A stretch of DNA of 20,338 bases. Origin: Pseudomonadota bacterium. Lineage in GTDB: Bacteria > Pseudomonadota > Alphaproteobacteria > Sphingomonadales > Sphingomonadaceae. A program made the translations under genes and the position numbers. Location of the stretch: assembly GCA_023433305.1 (NCBI GenBank), contig JAEZCZ010000114.1:1-20338 (forward strand), written 5' to 3'. The notes beneath the pieces were generated by a model, which was not told the DNA's origin, made no database searches, and saw only the letters and a list, made by a program, of their open reading frames with translations. This document shows positions 1-7,182 of this stretch, piece after piece (within the stretch, counting starts at the first letter, position 1; each line of letters begins with the position of its first letter).

Positions 1-253
1 CCCGCCGGATTGCGGTTCCAAGCTTGCGAAGGTCTCGCTCAAGTTGGCGCCGCTCGGCGTCCTCCTCGCGCAGCTTGCGGCGCGTTCGCGTTGCCAACTC
101 GCGGCTGTCGATCTCGCAACCGAGTTCCTCGCGCAAGCGCTCCCGAATTTGATCCCCCCGGCGCAGCCGCGCGGCCCGCGCGTCGGCAAGGGTACGAGCG
201 ATCGTGAGCTCGCTCGCTTTCCGGCCATCAAGTATCCATTCGACCTTGGCCAT
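1..253 (-). CDS. Hypothetical charged, coiled-coil-like protein (N-terminal part only)
   Basis: A minus-strand frame opens with ATG at 253 (MAKVEWILDGRKASELT...) and stays open for 84 codons until the window edge, so the C-terminus is not seen. After about residue 20 the protein becomes a run of Arg, Glu, Leu and Ala with few hydrophobic stretches, ending RRQLERDLRKLG, which suggests a long alpha-helix or coiled coil. There is no signal peptide or membrane segment. The Shine-Dalgarno is weak (AAGATGAG, a few bases upstream). It lies downstream of parB on the same strand but is separated from it by 184 bases holding a hairpin and a long inverted repeat, so it is probably a separate transcript. 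I do not recognise the family. A second frame here also lacks stops but reads as an Arg/Ser-rich shadow. Confidence 0.55.
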   Translation of the reverse strand, partial: MAKVEWILDGRKASELTIARTLADARAARLRRGDQIRERLREELGCEIDSRELATRTRRKLREEDAERRQLERDLRKLGTAIRR

Positions 254-271
254 TTACTCATCTTTTGTCGA

Positions 272-335
272 AAGAGTTGTGGGCTGCAACATTCGCCGAT
301 CTGGGTGAATACGTTATCGCGCGCCCACAACTCTT
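272..335. repeat. 13-bp perfect inverted repeat with 38-bp spacer
   Basis: AAGAGTTGTGGGC at 272-284 is matched exactly by its reverse complement GCCCACAACTCTT at 323-335. It sits just upstream of the minus-strand ORF starting at 253, in the gap after parB. It could be a pair of protein-binding sites (an operator, or arm-type or partition sites) or the two arms of a large RNA hairpin. I see no third copy in the window. Confidence 0.6.
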
Positions 336-352
336 ACCTTACTCTCGACCAA

Positions 353-382
353 GAGGGGGCCCTTTCGGGCCCTCTCTCTTTA
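353..382. terminator. Hairpin terminator between parB and the partial gene
   Basis: GAGGGGGCCC (353-362) and GGGCCCTCTC (367-376) form a 10-bp stem with one G-T pair around a 4-base loop. Read on the minus strand, the direction of parB, the loop is GAAA, a stable tetraloop type, but the following tract is only weakly T-rich. Read on the plus strand it is followed by TCTTTAT. The most likely job is ending parB transcription, whose stop codon lies about 60 bases upstream. Confidence 0.6.
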
Positions 383-437
383 TCTAGATCGTCGTGGCTT
401 CATCTTACGGTTGCGCGGTCGCAACCACGCTGGGTTG

Positions 438-1376
438 CTATCGACGCTCGGCGCTCAGCTGCTTCAGTGCGTTGCCCACGGCAATGACTAGTGCTTTGAG
501 AGGGATCTCGCCGGCAGTCGCGTCAAGATCGATCCTGACGCTGCCGTGCTTGCCGCTGCGAGCTACGCCCAAGCGGGCCTCGCCGTGAACGACAAGACTT
601 TCCACAGCGATGTCGGTGGGGGCGACGGCCACCTTGAGCGCCTTGAAAATCGCCGCGGCATGGGCAGGACCCTTCGCGTCCAGATCGGCAATCGTCTCTT
701 CGAGCGTCTCGCGCACCGGGCTGGTCCAGTCGCTCATGAACTCGCTCGCTTGTCGTGCCGAGATTTGATGAGGATCCAGGATCAGGTTCATCACTTCGCG
801 AGGTAGCTTAGTGATCGCCATGAGCCGGTTCACCGTGCTTTTGTTCACCCCAAAGGCATCCGCGAGAGCCGCCTCGGTATGGTAGACGGTGTTGATGGCC
901 CGTTCGAACAAGCGCGCACGTTCCAAAGGTGAAAAATCGGCCCGGCCACGGTTTTCGGCATCGACGATCTTGAATGCGGTCTCGTCGTCGAGCTTTCGCA
1001 GGTCCACCTTGATGAGCATCCGGTCTTCCGGCCGCCGCTGCTCATTGATGAGGTTGATAGCGGTGAAGCGGGACGCTCCTGCAATGATCTCGAGCCGAGA
1101 TGCATCGCTCGGCAAGATGCGTGCGATCACGGGAACCTGCTGACCAACCGAGACAATCGAGGCTATCAGCTCAGACAGATCGCTAGCGGCGAGACCCGGA
1201 ACGTCGCGGGTGTTGCCATTCCATATCTGGCAATCGGCGGGATTGGCATCGAACGGTCCCGATCGAGCCAGGAGCTTCCACTGAACGCGGCGCTGCTCTT
1301 GATCGTGCCCCCCGTCATTAGAGAAATGCTCGTCCTCGCGAATGCCAAGGTTTGGCGCAACTTCGTCGGTCATCAT
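438..1376 (-). CDS. ParB/RepB/Spo0J-family DNA-binding protein
   Basis: This 312-residue protein has the ParB layout. A VGQQVPVIAR box lies near residues 77-86. Next come the GASRFTA stretch (100-106), corresponding to the GERR-type nucleotide-binding loop of ParB CTPases, and ENRGRADFSPLERA (141-154), the ENxxR motif. A helix-turn-helix follows around 168-190 (LADAFGVNKSTVNRLMAITKLP), then a C-terminal dimerisation-type domain. The start is well supported: AAGGAG sits 5 bases before the ATG at 1376, with a second ATG next to it. Family members bind parS-like sites for plasmid or chromosome partition, or act as regulators. No parA or repA neighbour is present, and the gene diverges from the restriction-modification gene. 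GC content is lower than in the core genes to the right, which fits a plasmid or island origin. Its role here is inferred. Confidence 0.85.
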   Translation of the reverse strand: MMTDEVAPNLGIREDEHFSNDGGHDQEQRRVQWKLLARSGPFDANPADCQIWNGNTRDVPGLAASDLSELIASIVSVGQQVPVIARILPSDASRLEIIAGASRFTAINLINEQRRPEDRMLIKVDLRKLDDETAFKIVDAENRGRADFSPLERARLFERAINTVYHTEAALADAFGVNKSTVNRLMAITKLPREVMNLILDPHQISARQASEFMSDWTSPVRETLEETIADLDAKGPAHAAAIFKALKVAVAPTDIAVESLVVHGEARLGVARSGKHGSVRIDLDATAGEIPLKALVIAVGNALKQLSAERR

Positions 1377-1541
1377 ACGGTCTCCTTGTTTGAGTAGGAG
1401 CCGCCTGATGTGATCGATCGAGATAGCGATTCGGCGCCCTCGACTTCAGGACCTCACTTGAGTGCGTGCTTTTGGAAGCGCTGGGCCCATCCAATCATTC
1501 CGGGGCTGGTCAGTACCTACATGGCTGACTAGCATCATCGC

Positions 1542-4500
1542 ATGGGTTTGGGGGACGGCAGCATCGAGCGACTGGCGGGGCTGGTTACGGACCTCAAATC
1601 GTCCGGCGGCTCCGAGATGTCGAACTACCAACTATTCGTCGAGCGGCTGACCGGCGCGCTGGGTCTTCCGCAGCCCGAGTTCGCGCGCGAGGAAACACGC
1701 TTCAACGACTATGTGTTCGAGCGAAACGTCACGTTTCGCCATCCGAACGGCACCAGCTCGACCGGCCGGATCGACTGCTACAAGCGCGGCTGCTTCATCC
1801 TCGAAGCAAAGCAGTCTGCCAAACGTCGGCAAGCACTCGATGCAGAGCAGCTCTCGCTCGCCGGCTTGGAGACGGCGCAGAAGCTGGGCCATGCCAAGCG
1901 CGGCACCAAGAGTTGGGACAAGGTGATGATCGCCGCACGGCGGCAGGCCGAGGACTATGCCCGTGCCTTGCCCGTCGACCACGGCTATCCACCGTTCCTG
2001 CTGATCGTCGACGTCGGCAACGTCATCGAGGTCTATGCCGACTTCTCGGGGCTCGGGAAGAACTACGACCATTTCCCCGACCGCCACGGCTACCGCCTGT
2101 CGATGGACGACCTGCTGCGCGAGGACGTCCAGCAGCGCCTGGCGGCGATCTGGAACGATCCGCAATCGCTCAACCCGACGCGCAAGTCGGCCGAGGTCAC
2201 TCGCGACATCGCAGCGCGACTGGCCAAGATCGCCAAGCGGCTGGAGAAGCGCTACGCGCCGGTCGAGATCGCCGAGTTCCTCATGCGCTGCCTGTTCACG
2301 ATGTTCGCCGAGGATGTCGGCGGCGAGAACGAGGCCGAGCGGCTGATTCCGAACAAGGGCTTCGAGAACCTGCTCCACCAGATGATCGACACGCCGGCGA
2401 ATTTCGCGCCGGCGCTCGAGAGCCTGTGGCGGGTGATGGACAGCGGCGGCTATGCCCCGCACCTCAACGCCACGATCAAGAAGTTCAACGGCTCGCTGTT
2501 CAAGAAGACCCGGGCGTTGCCGCTCGACCAGGACGACATCATCGAGCTGCACAACGCCGCCAAGCGCACTTGGGGCGAGGTCGAGCCGGCGATCTTCGGC
2601 ACCCTGCTCGAAAACGCGCTCGACCCCGCCGAACGCTCGCAGCTCGGCGCCCACTACACCCCGCGCCCTTATGTCGAGCGGCTGGTCATCCCGACGATCA
2701 TGGAGCCGCTGCGCGCGGATTGGGAAGAGGTGAAGGCGCGTGTCGAGGATCTTCGCCGGCAGGGTGCGCACGACACCGCGCTCCAGGCCGTGCGCGACTT
2801 CCACCACAAGCTTTGCACCGTGCGCGTGCTCGATCCCGCCTGCGGCACCGGCAACTTCCTCTATGTCGCCATGGAGCTGATGAAGCGCCTCGAGGGCGAG
2901 GTCCTCGACGCGCTCGACGCGCTCGGCGAGAACGAATCCAAGCTGCTGCTCGACGGCGAGACGGTCGGCCCGCGCCAGTTCTTCGGCCTCGAGCTCAACG
3001 AACGCGCGGTGCCGATCGCCGATCTCGTGCTGTGGATCGGCTTCCTCAAGTGGCAGCTCAAGACCGTCGACGCGAAGGACATCCCCGAGCCGATCCTCAA
3101 CGCCTACGGCACGATCCGCCACCAGGACGCCTTGCTCGCCTACGACAGCAAGGAGCTGGCGCGCGACGCGCAAGGCAACCTGGTCACGATCTGGGACGGC
3201 GTCACCCGCAAGCTCCACCCGATCACCGGCGAGGAGGTGCCCGACGAGAACGCGAGGCTGGAGACCTACCGCTACCTCAAGCCACGCCGCGCCGACTGGC
3301 CGCAGGCCGAGTTCATCGTCGGCAACCCGCCCTTCATCGGCGGCAAGGACATGCGCGCCGAGCTCGGCGACGGCTACGCCGAAGCCTGCTGGCACGTGCG
3401 GCCCGAGGTCCCCGGCGGCGCCGACTTCGTCATGCACTTCTGGGACGAGGCCGCCCGCCGGCTGACCGCGAAGCCGGCGAAGAAAGGCGAGCCCAACCCG
3501 CTCCGCCGCTTCGGCTTCATCACCACCAACTCGATCACCCAGACCTTCAGCCGCCGCGTCGTCGAGCGCTGGATGAGCGCGAAGGAGCCGCTGAGCCTGG
3601 TCTACGCCGTGCCCGATCACCCGTGGATGAAATCGGCCGACAAGGCGGCGGTACGCATCGCGATGACCGTGGCGCAGGCGGGCAACCACGAGGGCGTGCT
3701 GGCCGAGGTGGTCGGCGAGGCGGAGCTGAACAGCGATACGCCGAAGGTGGAGCTGGAGCGGCGCGAGGGGAAGGTGACCTCGCAGCTACGGATTGGCGCG
3801 GACGTGTCGATGGCAGAACCACTCCTCTCGAACCAAGACCTTTCGAGCCGGGGAGTTATGCTGTTCGGCGCCGGTTTCATTGTTACTCCGCAAGAAGCGT
3901 CAGCGATCGGCCTTGGTAGCGTACCGGGCTTGGAGCGCCACATCCTGCCTTACCGCCATGGGCGTGATCTCGCTCAGCGCCCGCGCGGCGTGATGGTAAT
4001 CGACCTGTACGGGCTTACGGCAGAAGAGGTGCGAGATCGCTTCCCTGCTGTTTACCAGCGGATAATCGAACACGTGAAACCGGAACGTGACGAGAATCGC
4101 GATAAGGATATCAAGTCGCGATGGTGGCAATTCGGGCGGGTACGGCCAGAGCTTCGAGAATACACTTCTGGCCTCGATCGCTACCTCGTGACAGCGGAGA
4201 CTTCCAAACATCGCCTGTTCCAATTTCTGAACGTAAACATCAGGCCGGACAACAAACTGGTAGCGATCGGCCTACAGAGGCCTGAGCAGCTCGCAGTGAT
4301 TTCTTCGCGCCTGCACGTATGGTGGGCCATCAGCCTCGGAGGCTGGCTCGGCGTCGGAAACGATCCTGTTTACGTCAAGACCAGAACCTTCGACCCCTTC
4401 CCCTTCCCCCTCGCCACCTCCCCCCGCCTCGCCGAACTCGGCGAACGCCTCGACGCCTTCCGCAAGGAGCGGCTGGCGGCGCACGACTTCCTGACCATGA

Positions 4501-5135
4501 CCGGCCTTTACAACGCGCTCGAGCGCCTGCGCGAACTCGACGCCGGCATCGGCGCGCCGCTGACCCCGGCCGAACGCGACGTCTACGACACCGGCCAGAT
4601 CGCCATCCTCAAGGAGCTGCACGACGCGATCGACCGCGAGACTTTCGCCGCCTACGGCTGGAGCGACCTCGCCGAGCGGCTGGTCGGCAAGCCCGGCGGC
4701 ACCACGCCGAGCCCGCACAAGAGCGCCGACCAGGAAGCCGCCGAGGAGGAGCTGCTCGTCCGCCTCGTCGCGCTCAACCAGCAGCGCGCCGCCGAGGAGA
4801 AGGCCGGCACGGTCCACTGGCTGCGCCCCGAGTTCCAGCGCCCGCGCCTCGCCGCGAAGGTCAAGGGCGAGACGCAGATCGAGGCCGACCTCGGCGAGGC
4901 CGCCGTCACCGAGGACATCAAGTGGCCCGCCGACGGCCTCGACCAGATCCGCTCGGTCCGCGACGTGCTCGCGCGCGCCGCCGCCCCGCTCGCCGTCCCC
5001 GCGTTGGCCGCGGCCTTCGCCGGCCGCAACACCCCCAAGCGGCGCCAGCGCGTCGAGCAGGTGTTGGAGACACTTGTCTCAACCGGCGCAGCTCGTCGTG
5101 ACGAAACGACCGCCGGATATTACCTACCCAGATAG
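1542..5135 (+). CDS. MmeI-like single-chain restriction-modification enzyme (type IIL/IIG)
   Basis: This 1197-residue protein combines DNA cleavage and adenine methylation. Near the N-terminus, RIDCYKRGCFILEAK gives D78-X9-E88-x-K90, the same D-X9-EXK spacing known for the PD-(D/E)xK nuclease of MmeI. A helical region follows. The methyltransferase core has the SAM motif DPACGTGN (431-438) and the catalytic NPPF (595-598), an N6-adenine type. Residues about 748-948 should be the target-recognition domain, ending near FDPFPFP, and a further C-terminal extension ends in a winged-helix-like segment. MmeI is about 919 residues, so this one is long. Such enzymes need no separate specificity subunit and may protect only one strand. 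The start is uncertain: ATG 1542 has no clear Shine-Dalgarno, and ATG 1617 (MSNYQLF) is the alternative. I prefer 1542 because the residues before MSN look family-like. GC content drops in the recognition segment. Confidence 0.88.
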   Translation: MGLGDGSIERLAGLVTDLKSSGGSEMSNYQLFVERLTGALGLPQPEFAREETRFNDYVFERNVTFRHPNGTSSTGRIDCYKRGCFILEAKQSAKRRQALDAEQLSLAGLETAQKLGHAKRGTKSWDKVMIAARRQAEDYARALPVDHGYPPFLLIVDVGNVIEVYADFSGLGKNYDHFPDRHGYRLSMDDLLREDVQQRLAAIWNDPQSLNPTRKSAEVTRDIAARLAKIAKRLEKRYAPVEIAEFLMRCLFTMFAEDVGGENEAERLIPNKGFENLLHQMIDTPANFAPALESLWRVMDSGGYAPHLNATIKKFNGSLFKKTRALPLDQDDIIELHNAAKRTWGEVEPAIFGTLLENALDPAERSQLGAHYTPRPYVERLVIPTIMEPLRADWEEVKARVEDLRRQGAHDTALQAVRDFHHKLCTVRVLDPACGTGNFLYVAMELMKRLEGEVLDALDALGENESKLLLDGETVGPRQFFGLELNERAVPIADLVLWIGFLKWQLKTVDAKDIPEPILNAYGTIRHQDALLAYDSKELARDAQGNLVTIWDGVTRKLHPITGEEVPDENARLETYRYLKPRRADWPQAEFIVGNPPFIGGKDMRAELGDGYAEACWHVRPEVPGGADFVMHFWDEAARRLTAKPAKKGEPNPLRRFGFITTNSITQTFSRRVVERWMSAKEPLSLVYAVPDHPWMKSADKAAVRIAMTVAQAGNHEGVLAEVVGEAELNSDTPKVELERREGKVTSQLRIGADVSMAEPLLSNQDLSSRGVMLFGAGFIVTPQEASAIGLGSVPGLERHILPYRHGRDLAQRPRGVMVIDLYGLTAEEVRDRFPAVYQRIIEHVKPERDENRDKDIKSRWWQFGRVRPELREYTSGLDRYLVTAETSKHRLFQFLNVNIRPDNKLVAIGLQRPEQLAVISSRLHVWWAISLGGWLGVGNDPVYVKTRTFDPFPFPLATSPRLAELGERLDAFRKERLAAHDFLTMTGLYNALERLRELDAGIGAPLTPAERDVYDTGQIAILKELHDAIDRETFAAYGWSDLAERLVGKPGGTTPSPHKSADQEAAEEELLVRLVALNQQRAAEEKAGTVHWLRPEFQRPRLAAKVKGETQIEADLGEAAVTEDIKWPADGLDQIRSVRDVLARAAAPLAVPALAAAFAGRNTPKRRQRVEQVLETLVSTGAARRDETTAGYYLPR
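3785..4385 (+). other. Low-GC segment of the restriction-modification gene (putative target-recognition module)
   Basis: Hand counts of GC per 60 bases give 42 at 3301-3360, then 34 at 4081-4140 and 28 at 4201-4260, and back to 43 at 4381-4440. The reading frame stays open throughout, so this is a change of composition inside one gene. By comparison with MmeI the segment after the methyltransferase core is the DNA-recognition domain, which is known to vary between relatives. Exchange by recombination is the inference. Confidence 0.5.
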
Positions 5136-5546
5136 GGAGCTTGCTTAGGCGGTCGGTACGTTTCGTATTGGCTCAACCGGCAGTCAAATTGAGGCAGAAA
5201 ACTGAAGCCGATAACTGCGCGACGGTGTTTTGCCCTCGCTTCCTATCTTATTGATCTGAAACGACAGTTTGAGCGAATGTTTTGCTCGAATTTTCGCAGA
5301 TTTCTGCGGTTCTTGGAAGCTTGGGAAGCTTCTGCTCTACCATTGAGCTACACCCGCCCGCCGAGGCCGCTATTTGGCGATTTCGTCCGGTCCGGTCAAT
5401 GGCGGCGCGCCGGCGCGTTCGTTGACAATATCTGTTGGCCGCGAGCCCCTGTCGTGGCTATGGGATTCGGCAAATGCCGGGCCTCGGGCGCGGCGAATCC
5501 CCCATGCGCGCCCCGCGCGCGACGATTGTTTGAAGGAGCCATTCGA
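5136..5546. other. 411-bp gene-free junction region between island and aldolase operon
   Basis: The left part (5136 to about 5315) is AT-richer than the core genes and holds short inverted repeats: CGCAGA-TT-TCTGCG at about 5296-5309, and an imperfect GAGC...GCTC pair around 5271-5288. These resemble the small dyads of attachment regions. A truncated tRNA-Gly follows (5316-5357, minus strand). On the minus strand upstream of it are a possible TTGACC (5394-5399) and CCAAAT (5372-5377) with a 16-base spacer, a plausible remnant tRNA promoter. The right part is very GC-rich. It contains TTGACA at 5422-5427 on the plus strand but I see no convincing -10 for the operon. An open frame running in from 5277 is non-coding upstream of 5547. 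Confidence 0.55.
5316..5357 (-). pseudogene. Truncated tRNA-Gly(CCC), 5' half only
   Basis: On the minus strand from 5357 the parts read: acceptor strand GCGGGTG, TA, D-stem GCTC, D-loop AATGGTA, D-stem GAGC, A, anticodon stem GAAGC, loop TTCCCAA (anticodon CCC), stem GCTTC. This is the normal 5' 42 bases of a bacterial glycine tRNA. The next bases (CAAGAACCGCAG...) have no variable loop, no T-arm with GGTTCGA, no CACCCGC acceptor partner and no CCA. I found no such 3' half nearby. The break lies at the 3' edge of the anticodon stem, a known crossover region for tyrosine integrases. The gene cannot yield a functional tRNA as it stands. Confidence 0.85.
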
Positions 5547-6425
5547 ATGCCGCTGGTGAACATGAAGCCGTTGCTCCGCGACGCGATGGACAACGGCTAC
5601 GCGGTCGCCGCTTTCAACCTGGTCGACTACGGTACCACCAAGGCGATGGTGCAGGCGGCCGAGGAGCTGAACGCGCCGGTGATCTGCCAGACCAGCGCCA
5701 AGACCATCCAGTACTGGAGCCACAAGGAGATCGTGTCCTGGGTCCGTACCGTGGCCGAGGATTCGCCGGTGCCGGTCGTGCTGCACCTCGATCACTGCAA
5801 GGACCTCGAGATGATCGAAGCCTGCGCCAAGGCGGGCTGGACCTCGATCATGATCGACGCCTCCGCGCTTCCGTTCGAGGAGAACCTCGAAATGTCCAAG
5901 CGCGTGCGCGAGATCGCGGAGAAGTACGGCGTCGGCATGGAAGCCGAGTTGGGCCAGATCATGGGCGTCGAGGACGACATGCACGTGGCCGAGGAGGACT
6001 CGATCCTCACCGACCCGGAAGACGCGAAGAAGTTCTGCGACGCGCTCGACCTCAGCGCTTTCGCCTGCGCCGTCGGCACCGCGCACGGCTATTACAAGGG
6101 TGAGCCCAAGGTTGATTTCGACCGCATCGAGCGGATCAACGCGCTGACCCGCACGCCGATGGCGCTACACGGCGGCACTGGCCTCTCGGACGAGACGTTC
6201 GCCAAGGCGATCGCGCGCGGCGCGGCCAAGGTGAACATCTCGACAAACCTGAAGCACGTCTTCGTCGAAAGCTTCGTGAAGTATCACGAAGCCAAGCCGA
6301 ACGATTACGAGCCGCTGCGGCTGATCGACGCGCAGTACCAGGCGTGCAAGGCGATGTTCGCCGGCTTCATCGAGAAGTTCGGCGGCAAGGACCGCGCCCA
6401 GCCCTATCTCGCTAAGGCCGCGTGA
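5547..6425 (+). CDS. Class II ketose-bisphosphate aldolase, GatY/KbaY-like
   Basis: This 292-residue cytosolic zinc aldolase is of the tagatose/fructose-bisphosphate type and cleaves or forms ketose (bis)phosphates from dihydroxyacetone phosphate (DHAP) and an aldehyde. D82 and H83 (HLDH), H180 (GTAHG) and H208 (LHGGTG) fall at the same residue numbers as the catalytic and zinc ligands I recall for E. coli KbaY/GatY. The stretch AELGQIMGVEDDM also resembles that subgroup. ATG 5547 has GAAGGAG about 8 bases upstream; the longer open frame from 5277 runs over the tRNA remnant and is not coding. It is the first gene of an operon with a CbbY phosphatase and DhaL/DhaK, so it probably consumes or produces DHAP made by that kinase. 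HGGTG instead of HGASD leaves the preferred substrate open. Confidence 0.92.
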   Translation: MPLVNMKPLLRDAMDNGYAVAAFNLVDYGTTKAMVQAAEELNAPVICQTSAKTIQYWSHKEIVSWVRTVAEDSPVPVVLHLDHCKDLEMIEACAKAGWTSIMIDASALPFEENLEMSKRVREIAEKYGVGMEAELGQIMGVEDDMHVAEEDSILTDPEDAKKFCDALDLSAFACAVGTAHGYYKGEPKVDFDRIERINALTRTPMALHGGTGLSDETFAKAIARGAAKVNISTNLKHVFVESFVKYHEAKPNDYEPLRLIDAQYQACKAMFAGFIEKFGGKDRAQPYLAKAA

Positions 6426-6439
6426 GGGGCTCGGGAGGG

Positions 6440-7171
6440 ATGATCAAGGCGCTGATTTTCGATTGCGACGGAGTGCTCGTCGACACCGAGCGTGACGGCC
6501 ACCGCGTCGGCTTCAATCGCGCGTTCGCGCAGATGGGCATCGACGCCGAATGGGACGTCGCGCTCTACGGCAAGCTCCTGCTCGTCGCCGGCGGCAAGGA
6601 ACGGATGCGCGCCTACTTCGATGAATACGGCTGGCCCGAAGGCGCCGACAGCGCCGAGGCCCGTGACGAGCTGATCGTCAAGCTGCACAAGCTCAAGACC
6701 GAGATCACCGCCGGCCTCGTCGCCGAGGGCGGATTGCCGCTGCGGCCGGGCATTGGCCGCATCGTCGACGAGGCGATCGCGGCGGGCGTCCGGCTCGGCG
6801 TGTGCACCACCTCGAACCCGAAGTTCATCGATGCCGTGCTCGATCTGTTCGGGCCGGACCGGAAAGCCAGGTTCGAATTTGTCCACGCCGGCGACGTAGT
6901 GGCGAAGAAGAAGCCCGCGCCCGACATCTACCTGCTCGCGCTCGAGACGCTCGGCCTGCCGCCGCACGAGTGCATGGTGATCGAGGACAGCCGCAACGGC
7001 CTGCTCGCCGCGCGCGGTGCCGGGCTGCCCACGCTGGTCACCACCAGCACTTACACGGTGGACGAGGATTTCACCGGCGCGGTCAAGGTGGTGCCGGAGC
7101 TGGGCGACGAGCCCAATGTCAACGTCACGCTCGCCGATCTGGGCGAGCTGGCCGCCGCGACGGCGGCCTGA
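6440..7171 (+). CDS. HAD-superfamily sugar-(bis)phosphate phosphatase, CbbY type
   Basis: This 243-residue subclass I HAD hydrolase has motif I DCDGVLVDTE (nucleophile D8, acid/base D10), an inserted helical cap, the threonine/serine motif CTTSN, lysines in AKKKPAP, and the acidic motif VIEDSRNG. Residues after motif I (ERDGHR.GFN, DVALYGKLL, GGKERM.AYF) closely follow CbbY proteins of plants and phototrophs, which hydrolyse xylulose-1,5-bisphosphate, an inhibitor of RuBisCO. No Calvin-cycle gene is present in the window. ATG 6440 is chosen because MIKALIFDCDG is the usual family start; a GTG at 6422 overlapping the aldolase stop is possible and would add six residues. It lies 14 bases after the aldolase and 11 before dhaL, so it is co-transcribed. 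The true substrate may be a side product of the aldolase. Confidence 0.9.
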   Translation: MIKALIFDCDGVLVDTERDGHRVGFNRAFAQMGIDAEWDVALYGKLLLVAGGKERMRAYFDEYGWPEGADSAEARDELIVKLHKLKTEITAGLVAEGGLPLRPGIGRIVDEAIAAGVRLGVCTTSNPKFIDAVLDLFGPDRKARFEFVHAGDVVAKKKPAPDIYLLALETLGLPPHECMVIEDSRNGLLAARGAGLPTLVTTSTYTVDEDFTGAVKVVPELGDEPNVNVTLADLGELAAATAA

Positions 7172-7182
7172 GGGAGGATAGA

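Noticed and set aside
44..487. 147-codon plus-strand frame at the window start
   Set aside because: It spans the partial minus-strand gene, the inverted repeat and the terminator, with no ribosome site or recognisable motifs.
1377..1541. parS-like site between parB and the restriction-modification gene
   Set aside because: Only a short TCGATCGA palindrome is seen; no 14-16-bp parS-like dyad is present.
1632..3689. 685-codon open frame antisense to the restriction-modification gene
   Set aside because: Its composition (Arg, Val, Asp, Leu repeats) is the usual antisense shadow of a GC-rich gene; no motif is recognisable, and the plus strand holds clear family motifs.
1913..3919. 668-codon plus-strand frame inside the restriction-modification gene
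   Set aside because: Arg/Pro/Ala-rich out-of-frame reading of the same GC-rich coding sequence.
4395..4435. Pyrimidine-rich tract with C5-C6 runs as a phase-variation switch
   Set aside because: The runs are short and encode the FDPFPFP stretch expected in these enzymes; no frame shift is implied.
5277..5546. N-terminal extension of the aldolase frame
   Set aside because: It reads through the tRNA remnant and unrelated DNA; ATG 5547 has a good ribosome site and gives the family N-terminus with catalytic residues at the expected numbers.
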